Positions 8,011 through 15,862 are shown, numbered from the stretch's first letter. The stretch: 37,070 bases of DNA from XYA12-FULL-58-9 sp001798605 (GCA_036736205.1 DAINMX010000039.1:1-37070), one strand, 5' to 3'. Notes: generated by a model not told the origin, from the sequence alone. Program-made: numbers and translations.

Positions 8011-8706
8011 CTAACGCGACGCGGTTATCTCTGCCGGCAGGTGCTGCACCCAGAGGAAGGCTTGCCGTTGCAGCTCGACGGCCTTTGACAGATGGAGCTT
8101 GCGCTTGATGTTCTCGCGATTCGTCTCGATGGTCTTCACGCTGAGATGAAGCAACTCAGCGATATCCCGTGTCCCGTGTCCGTGGCCGATGAGCTCAAAC
8201 ACCTCGATCTCGCGGTTGCTCAATGTTTCGAGGGGAGATCGCGTTGCCCCCGCGGTCCCAGAAGCAATCCCTTCCAAGAGGTCGCGCGACATCCGCTCAC
8301 TGAGGTAGATGTCACCGGCGAGGACCTTCCGGACGGCCGTGACGATCTCCGGGACTGGCACGCCCTTCATCACGTAGCCCCGCGCTCCCGCTCGCAACGC
8401 CCGCTCAGCGTAAAGTGTCTCGTCATGCATCGACAGCACGAGAATCAAGAGCTTTGGATGATCAACTTTGATCTTCTCGATGAGGTCGATGCCGCTCGCC
8501 GTCCCGAGTGCCACGTCAACGATCGCCATATCGGGCTTTGTCTTCTTGATGGCCGCCATGGCGGTGGAAACATCATCGGCTTCACCGCAGACCTGACAGT
8601 CCAGGTTTCGCTTGAGAACATCGGCAACACCCTGCCGAAACAACGGATGGTCGTCGACCAGCAGGATCTTGGTTTTGGAGTCGGTCGCCTTTTTTCTGCC
8701 GGTCAT
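8011..8706 (-). CDS. NarL/FixJ-family response regulator
   Basis: A 231-residue two-component regulator. The receiver domain (about 12-130) has the acidic pocket in ILLVDDHPLFR, the phosphoacceptor aspartate at about 64 (AIVDVAL) and the switch region LSMHDETLYA with a downstream lysine (GYVMKG). The LuxR-type helix-turn-helix follows (LSNREIEVFELIGHGHGTRD, then LSVKTIETNRENIKRKL). ATG 8706 follows GGAGGTC, so the longer frame to 8907 is rejected. HisKA_3 kinases such as that at 1876 normally pair with this class, so it is a good candidate partner of the kai-linked kinase, although 2.8 kb of IS debris separate them. It lies 112 bp downstream of a lipoprotein gene on the same strand. Confidence 0.93.
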   Translation of the reverse strand: MTGRKKATDSKTKILLVDDHPLFRQGVADVLKRNLDCQVCGEADDVSTAMAAIKKTKPDMAIVDVALGTASGIDLIEKIKVDHPKLLILVLSMHDETLYAERALRAGARGYVMKGVPVPEIVTAVRKVLAGDIYLSERMSRDLLEGIASGTAGATRSPLETLSNREIEVFELIGHGHGTRDIAELLHLSVKTIETNRENIKRKLHLSKAVELQRQAFLWVQHLPAEITASR

Positions 8707-8818
8707 CTGACCTCCGAGCAAGCCGCGTCGATAGAGCCACAGTCTCTCAAATCCCGGATTGGCATCCAACACTGTGCCGACAATTGCTGTCAAGCCTTGG
8801 CTCGTGCCCATCGTGCTG

Positions 8819-9248
8819 TCAAATCGCCGATGAGCTCGAATTCGGCGGTCCAGCGCTTCTATCGACGCAATCTTCAAACAGCGTGGTTTCTGGATCGGTC
8901 TCGTCAACGGGTACTTCGAAAACCCTCACGCAAAGCTGATCACCGGGCTTTCCTCTGATGGTGGCCGAGATCGTGTTCTCCCAGTCGATGTCGACAGACA
9001 AAGTCTCTTGCCGTTCGTTGTTTTTGAAGTCCGATGGGCCAAAAAGGATCTCGTTGTTGAGGCGAACCTCTCCGCTGGAGACCCCGTGGGATACCATCGT
9101 CAGGTAGTATCCCGCAGCCAGAGAATCTGGTGCCGTGTCTGCCATTGCGCTGTTTACCGCATCAGTGCGCGAGAAAGCCCCGGAGAGCTCCCAGTAGTTT
9201 TGGCCGCCGGTGTCGTGGCCACATGCAGCAATGTACAACACCGCAGCA
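8819..9248 (-). CDS. Putative lipoprotein, 5' end lost in scaffold gap
   Basis: The visible part starts inside a signal peptide, AAVLYIAACGHDTGG, where AAC-G fits a lipobox with lipidation on the cysteine. The mature part is about 130 residues with two further cysteines (QLCVRV and FEDCVD) that could form a disulfide, and beta-rich sequence (GYYLTMVSHGVSSGEVRLNN). I do not recognise a named domain. Only the start codon and the first residues are missing, in the N gap at 9249. It is divergent from the DUF6600 gene across the gap, so the shared promoter region is in the unsequenced part. Confidence 0.7.
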
Positions 9249-9348
9249 NNNNNNNNNNNNNNNNNNNNNNNNNNNNNNNNNNNNNNNNNNNNNNNNNNNN
9301 NNNNNNNNNNNNNNNNNNNNNNNNNNNNNNNNNNNNNNNNNNNNNNNN
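9249..9348. other. Scaffold gap between two divergent secreted-protein genes
   Basis: A run of 100 N. The minus-strand lipoprotein enters it within its signal peptide and the plus-strand DUF6600 protein leaves it within its signal peptide. The missing sequence must hold both start codons and the divergent promoter region. Flanks show no duplicated k-mer, unlike the gap at 1683. The real length is unknown. Confidence 0.95.
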
Positions 9349-10350
9349 GTGCTTTGGTCGAAGCCAACGCAGGCGCAGGTCGAGGTGGATATCGGCTTCT
9401 TCTATGACGGCCTCGCCCCTTACGGCCAATGGAGCAACCGCTCGAGTATTGGCTGGGTCTGGTCTCCGAACGACGTCGAAGTCGGCTGGAGACCCTACGT
9501 CGACGGACGTTGGATCTACACCGACGACTTCGGCTGGGTGTGGGATTCGGATTACGAATGGGGGTGGGCGCCGTTCCACTACGGCCGTTGGTTCTATGAC
9601 GGTGACGATGGATGGCTTTGGCAGCCGGGGATGGAGTGGGCGCCGGCCTGGGTCACCTGGCGCGTTGGCAACGGTTATGTCGGTTGGGCACCGCTGCCAC
9701 CAGCGGTGACCTGGAGCGTGAGCACGGGCTTTGGTTGGGGAGGTTTCGATTTCAATGCCCCAACCTTCAGTCCCGCTTGGACCTTTGTCGAAGAACGCCG
9801 ATTTGCAGATCCGCGGGTGCGCGACCATGCAGTGAATTTGACGCGCAACGTAGAGCTCGTACGCACGACCCGAGACACGACCAACCTGACGGTCGCGTCG
9901 GGTCGCCTGCGGAATCACAGTGTCAATGTTGCGGAGGTGGAACGCGCGGTCGGGCGGTCGGTTCCACGGATACCGGTCCGAGAAGTTGCGACTGTTGAGG
10001 CGACCAGGGGCCAAAACCGTTCCCCCAGCCACGTGCCCATCTTCCGCCCGGTCGTCACACCGGCGCGCTCGGCTCGGGTGCCCCCAATGTCAGCACGCGG
10101 TTCCCGTGCCGTCGGAGACGCCCCGCCCGTCGAGGTTCACAGATCTTCGGTGACGGACACGGATGGTCGGCAGCGACCCGATTCCGACAGGGCCTCCCCA
10201 GCCAGGCCCAACATAACAAATGAACGTGGGGCACCGACGCGGGCACCCCAAAGCGGCCAAGGCCCCCAGGAGGAGCCAAAGGCGAAGAAGAAGGGGAAAC
10301 GGACAGACAAGCCGCACGGAAAGCCGCCGAATCAGGAGCGCGGCCGGTGA
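9349..10350 (+). CDS. DUF6600-type secreted protein (Trp/Gly/Tyr-rich), 5' end lost in gap
   Basis: After the gap the sequence reads out of a signal peptide (PTQAQVEVDI, likely cleaved after AQA or nearby) into a domain with repeated aromatic motifs: FYDGLAPYGQW, GWVWSPNDVEVGWRPYVDGR, YEWGWAPFHYGRWF, YVGWAPLPP. This is the signature of DUF6600 proteins, predicted exported proteins of unknown function. From about residue 130 the chain is charged, and from 230 it is proline-, arginine- and lysine-rich and probably disordered, ending in a basic KAKKKGKRTDKPHGK tail. The family is secure from these motifs; its role is unknown, though an envelope location is likely. Confidence 0.8.
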   Translation: MLWSKPTQAQVEVDIGFFYDGLAPYGQWSNRSSIGWVWSPNDVEVGWRPYVDGRWIYTDDFGWVWDSDYEWGWAPFHYGRWFYDGDDGWLWQPGMEWAPAWVTWRVGNGYVGWAPLPPAVTWSVSTGFGWGGFDFNAPTFSPAWTFVEERRFADPRVRDHAVNLTRNVELVRTTRDTTNLTVASGRLRNHSVNVAEVERAVGRSVPRIPVREVATVEATRGQNRSPSHVPIFRPVVTPARSARVPPMSARGSRAVGDAPPVEVHRSSVTDTDGRQRPDSDRASPARPNITNERGAPTRAPQSGQGPQEEPKAKKKGKRTDKPHGKPPNQERGR

Positions 10351-10419
10351 GGCTTCGAAACGAATCGGTCGTCGGGAGCCGCCGTCCAGCTCCCCAGGTG
10401 GTGAGGAATACCCTTTAAT

Positions 10420-10439
10420 GGCTCGCGTCCGCGCGAGCC
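10420..10439 (+). promoter_or_regulatory. Hairpin in the 5' leader of the lipoprotein gene
   Basis: GGCTCGCG pairs perfectly with CGCGAGCC across a TCCG loop, ending 2 bases before the GGAG ribosome site and 12 bases before the ATG at 10452. With no T-run it is a poor terminator for the upstream gene; its place right beside the ribosome site suggests an effect on translation or mRNA stability, which is inference. Confidence 0.4.
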
Positions 10440-10451
10440 CTGGAGTCTCCC

Positions 10452-11120
10452 ATGCGTCGTTTGAGATTGGATGTTCTGTTGCCGGTTGTGATGGCTGTGT
10501 CAGTGGGCGGGATGGGTGTCGCGTGTGTGGCTGTCTTCGAAGAGCACGGTGGGCGAGGTGATCTGACAGTTCTCTACGACTTTGAGGGGCTTGGTTGTAA
10601 TGGCGCGGGGGTCGCGAGTGTCGACTTCACCCTCGAAGGCGATGAGGGCGCCGATGCCAGCGCCAGCGCGACGTGCGAGCCGGGCACCTACACATTTGTG
10701 GATCTCGAGGCAGACGACTACCTGGTCGTCCTCGATGCCTACGACAGCGGCAATGGTCTACTTTACACCGGGAGCTTCCGCGCGGCGGTGCGAAGCAATA
10801 CCGGGCGCAGTGTGAGCGTCAGTCTGACGCCCGCCACGGGCGAGCTCACCCTCTATTGGACCTTTGTCGGCAGCGCCGCCTGTCTCGACGTCGTCGATGT
10901 CCACGTGGAGTTGCGCAACCCGTTCGACGAAGTGGTCGACTACGCCTACTACCCTTGCGACCAAGCGGGCGTAACCTACGGCGACGTTGTTTCGGGTGCG
11001 TGGCGCGTGTGGATCGACGGTTTGAGCGCTGGCGACGCTGTCCTCTACAGTGCCAGCAATGTGCCGTTCTATGTCGATGCGGGTGAGGACAACGCCTACG
11101 ACATCGACCTGACTTTCTGA
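10452..11120 (+). CDS. Putative lipoprotein with two carbohydrate-binding-like beta domains
   Basis: A 222-residue exported protein. The signal peptide MRRLRLDVLLPVVMAVSVGG leads to a GMGVAC lipobox with cysteine about residue 25. Two similar segments follow, each with a cysteine pair: DLTVLYDFEGLGCNGAGV with TCEPGTYTFVDLEADDY, and ELTLYWTFVGSAACLDVV with YPCDQAGVTYGDV. Both end in phrases typical of small beta-sandwich lipoproteins (LYTGSF, LYSASNVPFYV), so I read a tandem duplication of a domain of about 90 residues. GGAG lies 7 bases before the ATG. No named domain recognised. Such proteins are common in myxobacteria-like genomes. Confidence 0.75.
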   Translation: MRRLRLDVLLPVVMAVSVGGMGVACVAVFEEHGGRGDLTVLYDFEGLGCNGAGVASVDFTLEGDEGADASASATCEPGTYTFVDLEADDYLVVLDAYDSGNGLLYTGSFRAAVRSNTGRSVSVSLTPATGELTLYWTFVGSAACLDVVDVHVELRNPFDEVVDYAYYPCDQAGVTYGDVVSGAWRVWIDGLSAGDAVLYSASNVPFYVDAGEDNAYDIDLTF

Positions 11121-11148
11121 ACATCAAACTGCCGCGCGTCGCAACGCC

Positions 11149-11218
11149 CCGCCATTGTGGCCTCGTTGCCTCAACACAACGATCCGCCATTGTGGCCTCG
11201 TTGCCTCAACGCAACGAT
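11149..11218. repeat. Tandem 35-bp repeat, two copies
   Basis: Unit 11149-11183 is repeated at 11184-11218 with a single A/G difference. Each copy contains TCGTTG and CAACGA separated by 8 bases, so each can fold into a 6-bp hairpin. The pair lies 30 bp after the lipoprotein stop at 11120 and could act as a transcript end or stabiliser. It is noncoding. Confidence 0.85.
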
Positions 11219-11335
11219 CTCAACACGTCGTGATTTTCGACACGGTTTGATGATTTTTTCTCAGAAACATCACCTTGAATTGATGGCGACGAACACCATC
11301 GTTGGTCAATGACGAATATACCCAAGGAGTTTCCC

Positions 11336-11695
11336 ATGACCCAATCTGTAAAGCAGTCCCATTTGTTAGCCGGCAGCATGGTGGCCGCCGGCGTATTGCT
11401 CCTCTCTGCCGGCCTTACGAGTTCCTGCGGCGAGGAGATCGACAATTTCAACTCGGAGATTACGTGCAGTGACTACTGTGACAAGAAAGCCGACTGCAAC
11501 AACTCCGACCCTAGCAATAACGAGATTGACGCCTGTATCGATTCCTGCCGCAACTCGATTGAGGACGACTGCGGCAACGAGCACCAGGCCGCAGCCAACG
11601 ACCAGATCGGCGAGTGTGTCGACAAAGGCTGCACCGACTTCTGGGCCTGCATGATCTTTGATGCTGCCCCGGAGTGTTACGGTTTTGTCAACTAA
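11336..11695 (+). CDS. Small Cys-rich lipoprotein
   Basis: A 119-residue protein: signal peptide (HLLAGSMVAAGVLLLSAGL) followed by the lipobox TSSCGEE. The mature part has a dense cysteine pattern (CSDYCDKKADC, ACIDSC, DDCGNE, ECVDKGC, FWACM, ECYGF), suggesting a disulfide-stabilised extracytoplasmic domain. Such CxxxC-type lipoproteins are frequent in myxobacteria and Bradymonadota-type genomes and have no known function. ATG 11336 is chosen because AAGGAG lies 7 bases upstream; the frame opens at 11309. Stands alone between repeats and the YtxH gene. Confidence 0.78.
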   Translation: MTQSVKQSHLLAGSMVAAGVLLLSAGLTSSCGEEIDNFNSEITCSDYCDKKADCNNSDPSNNEIDACIDSCRNSIEDDCGNEHQAAANDQIGECVDKGCTDFWACMIFDAAPECYGFVN

Positions 11696-11790
11696 CAAGA
11701 TGCGCCGTCTTCCCGTCTGATTTCAGGGGCGGAAAGCAGCGCGAGACCAACACAGAACAACGTTTCAACAACACAGCAGAGGAGAAACAG

Positions 11791-12021
11791 ATGGAACCTA
11801 CAAACAGAATCACTACCAAACACATTGTCATCGCGGCATTGAGCGGGGGCGTAGTGGGTGCACTCGCCGCCTTCCTTTTGACGCCCAAGTCTGGCCGGGA
11901 CACGCGTAGGCAGCTCGCCGGCTATTTCAATGACGCCAAGAACACCGTTTCGCGGGTGCCCGAGGCGTTCAAGAGCGCCTCACACGCAGCGGGGGAAGCT
12001 CTCATGGAGCCGCGTGCGTAG
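11791..12021 (+). CDS. YtxH-domain protein
   Basis: A 76-residue protein with one transmembrane helix (HIVIAALSGGVVGALAAFLL) directly followed by the YtxH signature LTPKSGRDTRRQLAGY and an amphipathic helix (NDAKNTVSRVPEAFKSASHA). YtxH proteins are small membrane-anchored stress proteins, induced by general stress in Bacillus; their molecular role is unclear. GAGGAG 6 bases before the ATG fixes the start. A bidirectional hairpin follows 55 bp downstream, so it is probably transcribed alone. It fits with the other stress genes nearby (HPF, GlsB-type, DUF6600). Confidence 0.85.
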   Translation: MEPTNRITTKHIVIAALSGGVVGALAAFLLTPKSGRDTRRQLAGYFNDAKNTVSRVPEAFKSASHAAGEALMEPRA

Positions 12022-12076
12022 TGCGTAGAAGGTGGTACGTAGAAGTGCCAATCCTCACCGACCAGTAACAAATTTC

Positions 12077-12117
12077 CCTCGTTGTCGTCGGGGCGGTCAG
12101 CGCCCCGGGCAACGAGG
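12077..12117. terminator. Bidirectional terminator-like hairpin
   Basis: Outer arms CCTCGTTG (12077-12084) and CAACGAGG (12110-12117), with inner arms GGGGCG (12090-12095) and CGCCCC (12101-12106) around a 5-base loop. TTT follows on the plus strand and AAATTT on the minus strand. It lies between the convergent YtxH gene and the stop of the minus-strand pseudogene at 12119, the expected place for a shared terminator. Confidence 0.7.
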
Positions 12118-12118
12118 T

Positions 12119-12698
12119 TTATCCGGCGTCTACGAAGGTGATGATGTAGTTTCCGGAATCTCCTGAACCTGTAAAATATTCGAACTCGTATGTCATCGGG
12201 ACCCAGTCACAGATCTCATCGGAGCACACCGAGACATACTCGATCGGGAGATTGAAGTCGTTGGCATCCAAATCCGCGCCGTAGTTCACTGCGTCCGTGA
12301 CCAGCGGGCCCATCTGTTCGTACCAACTGTAGTAGCTTCGGGAGAGGTAGAGCACCTTGAGCCTTGAGCATGGCCCAGTGGATGCGGACGGTCTCCGCGG
12401 GCAACGAGGTCAAGTCGAAGGTGTAGTAGGCGCGATGGAGACCCTGTCCTTCCCAGGACGCTTCGTTCAACCAGCCAGTAAAAAGGCGAAAGCTTTGAGT
12501 GAAAACTTGGCCTGTGCTGGTGACGTTCCCGTCCAGCTCTGCGATCGGGGGCAAGATTGCGGTTCCCTCCCTAAGAATTTGAAAAGAGCCGGAGACTTCT
12601 ACGCCCAGAGAATTGCCGGCCAAATCCTTGGCTTGGGGCAAAAGCCGCCAGAGTATGGTTTCGCCGGGAAGCAGGGAATGAAACAGTAGAAAACAATA
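12119..12698 (-). pseudogene. Carboxy-terminal remnant of an Ig-like (Big_5-type) surface protein, frameshifted
   Basis: Read on the minus strand, the first part has LLPGETILWRLLPQAKDLAG and NSLGV, the closing strand motif of Big_5-like bacterial Ig domains, then an unassigned beta-rich domain (FTQSFRLFTGWLNEASWEG, RAYYTFDLTSLP, VRIHWAMLK). At about 12355 the reading frame shifts: the continuation YLSRSYYSWYEQMGPLV to the stop at 12119 lies in another frame. The 5' end is open only to a stop at 12699-12701, with no start or signal peptide. Either a decayed gene or a sequencing indel in a truncated one; the missing amino terminus favours decay. Confidence 0.65.
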
Positions 12699-12728
12699 TT
12701 AAGTGTAAAGCTAGTTGCTCTTCTGTTT

Positions 12729-12810
12729 ACCACGACATGTCGGCTTTTGCGATGCTTTGCCTCCGAACTTCCTCATAGTCTGCACTTCCAGATCCGTCGT
12801 AAGAGCATCC
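12729..12810 (+). promoter_or_regulatory. Conserved leader element, copy 2
   Basis: Counterpart of 115-196, with about 80% identity by eye including GAACTTCCTCATAGT and GATCCGTCGTA. Here the gene that follows, 144 bp after the element start, is Enzyme I and not the regulator. Shared control of two paralogous loci is the likely meaning. Confidence 0.5.
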
Positions 12811-12872
12811 TCTGCGTGATCCATGGAGCGCAGTGGAAATCGATTCCACCACTCGCTACTCGGGAGGCATCT

Positions 12873-14438
12873 GTGAAGGCGATGAGACGATTCAAAGGCA
12901 TCGGCGCATGTGATGGCATTGTTATTGGTCCCGCACATATGCTNNNNNNNNNNNNNNNNNNNNNNNNNNNNNNNNNNNNNNNNNNNNNNNNNNNNNNNNN
13001 NNNNNNNNNNNNNNNNNNNNNNNNNNNNNNNNNNNNNNNNNNNGGTTCCACGCTTTCCCCGATCGACGCCCTTCGCCTATCGCGCATGGGTTTCGCCGGC
13101 ATCGTGACCGAGCGTGGGGGCAAGACATCCCACGCAGCAATCATCTTACGGGGCCTCGCGCTCCCATATGTCCCCGGCATCCGAGATCTGTGTGACCACG
13201 TACGTCCCGAAGACACACTCATTGTCGACGGCGGGCGGGGCGAAGTGATCCTCAATCCCGATCACGAGACGCTCATCCTGTTTCAAAAACGCCGCGACGC
13301 CAAGATCGGTCGCACACGTAAGCTGCTGCGGGCGAGCCAAACACAACCGACGGTTACCGCCGACGGTGTGGGAATCGAGATCGGTGCCAACATCGAGAGG
13401 CTCGCCGAGGTTCGCACCGCCGTTGATCTCGGTGCCAAATCGATCGGCCTTCTGCGCACGGAGTTCCTCTACCTCAACTGTCCGCAGCTGCCGACCGAGG
13501 AAGAGCAGTATCGGGACGCGGTGGCTGCTTTGACGGCGCTTGGGGGACGGATGGCCACTTTTCGCACGTTGGACATCGGTGGGGAGAAGCTGCCCCCGTG
13601 TGTCAGGATCCCCGGCGGGCCGAACCCGAGCCTCGGTGTACGTGCCATCCGCTTCTCGCTTCGCCGGCCCGACATCTTTCGTGTCCAACTGCGTGCACTC
13701 TATCGCGCCTCGGCAGCAGGCCCGATGAGGATCATGTTCCCCCTCATCTCCAGTGTCGCTGAGCTATGCGCCGCGCGGCAGGTCTGCGAGAGCGTCCAGG
13801 AAGAGCTCGAGCGTGAGGGGGTTCCGTACAGTCGTCACGTCCCCATCGGCGCCATGATCGAAACGCCCAGCGCCGCTCTCACCATCGATCACCTGGCCAA
13901 GAGCTGCGACTTCTTCAGCATCGGCACCAACGACCTCATCCAATACGCCTTCGCCGCCGATCGGGACAACCACGACGTCGCCCACCTCTGTCGCGCCTTG
14001 CACCCAGCCGTGGTTCGTCTCCTCAAGCACGCGATCGACGCTGCCAACTTCGCCAATAAGCCCATCGCTGTCTGCGGGGACATCGCCGGGGATTCCGCAT
14101 TCACCTGGGTGCTCTTGGGGCTTGGCGTCCGCGAGCTGTCGATGTCCCCGTGTGATATCCCGGCCGTGCGCTCAGTCATCCTCGCCACTCGTCTCAGCGA
14201 AGCAGAGGAAATGGTGGCAGAGGCACTAGAGCTCGAGTCGGCCCGGGAGGTCGAAGATCTTGTTATGGGAACAATGCGGCGTCGGTTTCCCCTCGAGCTC
14301 GCCGTCGAAAGAGCCGAGCCTAAAGCACATCGTCACCATTTTCATCGGCAGATTCACCCGCCTATTGTTGCGACGGTGCGGAGGGAAGCGGGCTCTGCGC
14401 TCGAAACGGTAAGCCAACACGGCGGGCGTCGCGGATAA
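12873..14438 (+). CDS. PEP-protein phosphotransferase (PTS Enzyme I type), interrupted by scaffold gap
   Basis: Enzyme I passes phosphate from PEP to HPr-like carriers. The start MRRFKGIGACDGIVIGPAH is typical. After the gap come the phosphohistidine segment TERGGKTSHAAIILRG and the PEP-binding TIM barrel: IGLLRTEFLYLNCPQLPTEE, FRTLDIGGEKLP, NPSLGVRAIRFSL, MRIMFPLISSVAEL, IGAMIETPSAALTIDHLAK, DFFSIGTNDLIQYAFAADR, and the catalytic cysteine in VCGDIAGD. Enzyme I has about 180 residues before the active histidine; only about 85 fit here with 100 N, so the true gap is roughly 300 bp longer. GTG 12873 follows GGGAGG by 5 bases. No HPr or EII is nearby. The carboxy-terminal 70 residues exceed the usual length. 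The nhaR-like copy 2 follows after 16 bp, so an operon is likely. Confidence 0.87.
   Translation: MKAMRRFKGIGACDGIVIGPAHMXXXXXXXXXXXXXXXXXXXXXXXXXXXXXXXXXXGSTLSPIDALRLSRMGFAGIVTERGGKTSHAAIILRGLALPYVPGIRDLCDHVRPEDTLIVDGGRGEVILNPDHETLILFQKRRDAKIGRTRKLLRASQTQPTVTADGVGIEIGANIERLAEVRTAVDLGAKSIGLLRTEFLYLNCPQLPTEEEQYRDAVAALTALGGRMATFRTLDIGGEKLPPCVRIPGGPNPSLGVRAIRFSLRRPDIFRVQLRALYRASAAGPMRIMFPLISSVAELCAARQVCESVQEELEREGVPYSRHVPIGAMIETPSAALTIDHLAKSCDFFSIGTNDLIQYAFAADRDNHDVAHLCRALHPAVVRLLKHAIDAANFANKPIAVCGDIAGDSAFTWVLLGLGVRELSMSPCDIPAVRSVILATRLSEAEEMVAEALELESAREVEDLVMGTMRRRFPLELAVERAEPKAHRHHFHRQIHPPIVATVRREAGSALETVSQHGGRRG
12944..13043. other. Scaffold gap inside the Enzyme I gene
   Basis: A run of 100 N after codon 23 of the Enzyme I gene. 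The reading frame happens to be kept across it, but the missing part of the HPr-binding domain should be about 400 bp in total, so the N count is nominal. The flanks share no repeat. Confidence 0.95.
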
Positions 14439-14454
14439 TGTTGCTCGGGGAAAA

Positions 14455-15363
14455 ATGCGCATGGAATGGCTGAACTACCATCACCTTTTGTACTTCTGGG
14501 TCGTCGCCAAACAGGGAAGCATCGTTGCAGCAGGCAAGGAGCTCCGTCTCGCGCATCCGACCATCAGTGGCCAGATACATCGGCTGGAAGAGGTCCTCGG
14601 GCAGAAGCTACTCGTCAGAAAAGGACGGAACCTCGTTCTTACGGATGAGGGCCGAGTGGCGTTTCGTTATGCTGAAGAGATCTTCGGCCTCGGTAGGGAG
14701 TTCTTGGACACAGTCAAGGGCCGCCCGTGCGGCCGGCAGGTTCGTCTGGTTGTTGGGATATCAGACGCTCTGGCAAAATCCGTTGTACAAAAAATCCTGG
14801 AACCCGTTTTTGACTTTGCAGAGGACGTCGAGGTCGTCTGTCGGAATGACCGGTCGGTCGAGGTGTTCATGGGCGATTTGGCTCAGGGCGAGGTGGATGT
14901 CGTGTTTTCGGACGCTCCGGCCGGACCCGGCTCGCCTGTGCGAGCATTCAACCATCTCCTCGGCGAGTGCGGTACGACATTCTTCGCGGCAGCTCCACTC
15001 GCCGCGGGTTTGCGCCCAAGGTTTCCCAGCTCGCTTGACGGTGCGCCCTTTCTGCTTCCCGGGATCGACTCGACGTTGCGTAGAGCTCTCAACGAATGGT
15101 TCGATGACAATGATATTCGGCCGAAGGTGGTTGCTGAATCGGACGACGCAGCGTTGACAAAGATTCTTGGTGAGTCTGGCCGCGGCGTCTTTGCTGCACC
15201 CGATGTCATTGAGAAGGAGGTGCGGCACCGTTACCACGTGCAGGTCGTTGGCCGTTCAGACAAGGTCCGGCAGAGCGTCTATGCAATCTCCCTCGAACGG
15301 AAGATCAAGCACCCCGCGGTGGCGGCGATTTGCGAGGTGGCGAGGACGAGCGTTTTCGCTTGA
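14455..15363 (+). CDS. NhaR-like LysR-family transcriptional regulator, copy 2
   Basis: 302 residues, collinear with and highly similar to the regulator at 257-1165, including the identical opening MRMEWLNYHHLLYFWVVAKQ. The HTH differs little (AAGKELRLAHPTISGQIHRL), so both may read the same DNA site. The effector domain differs more (for example FAEDVEVVCRNDRSVEV, FLLPGIDSTLRRALNEW), suggesting different ligands or targets. Upstream bases TGCTCGGGGAAAAATGCGC match the copy 1 start region, so homology extends just before the start codon. It follows Enzyme I after 16 bp and converges on HPF copy 2, overlapping its end by 59 bp. Confidence 0.88.
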   Translation: MRMEWLNYHHLLYFWVVAKQGSIVAAGKELRLAHPTISGQIHRLEEVLGQKLLVRKGRNLVLTDEGRVAFRYAEEIFGLGREFLDTVKGRPCGRQVRLVVGISDALAKSVVQKILEPVFDFAEDVEVVCRNDRSVEVFMGDLAQGEVDVVFSDAPAGPGSPVRAFNHLLGECGTTFFAAAPLAAGLRPRFPSSLDGAPFLLPGIDSTLRRALNEWFDDNDIRPKVVAESDDAALTKILGESGRGVFAAPDVIEKEVRHRYHVQVVGRSDKVRQSVYAISLERKIKHPAVAAICEVARTSVFA

Positions 15364-15778
15364 CCTTGGAGATGCGCAAAACGTCGACTTTTTTCCCGGC
15401 AACCAGGGGTCGTTTCGAAACGCTCTTTGTCCTCTTGCCGTTTAGGGGTTCAGACAAGCTTGGGCCCCGTGCGGGCTCCTGTGCGAGTTTCCGTTCGATC
15501 GCATGAGCGACAGAGCGAGCGGCGCGGTCCACGGCACGGTCCACGGCAGCATACACATCGGCGTCGATCTCTTGGACTTTCACCCAGCGCAGCAAGCTCA
15601 CGACTATCCTGCAGCGCTTCTCATCCTTGTCGCGATCTTCGTCCGACTTTGACAGGTGAACCGTCACCTGGCCGATGTGTTCCCCAAAGCGACTTAACGC
15701 GAACCCGAGCCGAAACTCCACATGTGCCCGCAGAGCCTTGGTCACCTCGAGGTCGCGCGCTCGGATCTGAATCTTCAC
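15305..15778 (-). CDS. Ribosome hibernation promoting factor-like protein (HPF/RaiA), copy 2
   Basis: 157 residues, starting MKIQIRARDLEVTKALRAHV with an HPF fold to about residue 100 (RLGFALSRFGEHIGQVTVHL, CRIVVSLLRWVKVQEID). The tail (residues 105-157) is rich in Lys, Arg, Ser and Pro and differs from copy 1 except at the very end, where both overlap the regulator gene. A GTG start at 15778 follows GGAGGA. Its promoter region holds three evenly spaced palindromes at 15863-15941. Presumed role: reversible inactivation of ribosomes under stress. Two HPF-like genes within 15 kb is unusual. Confidence 0.85.
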   Translation of the reverse strand: MKIQIRARDLEVTKALRAHVEFRLGFALSRFGEHIGQVTVHLSKSDEDRDKDEKRCRIVVSLLRWVKVQEIDADVYAAVDRAVDRAARSVAHAIERKLAQEPARGPSLSEPLNGKRTKSVSKRPLVAGKKVDVLRISKVKRKRSSSPPRKSPPPRGA

Positions 15779-15862
15779 CTGGTCCTCCTGCCCGCACCTA
15801 TGCCTGCTCAGTATCGGTACCCACCGTCCAAATGAATAGAAGGAAATTCGATCCCCAAGTGT

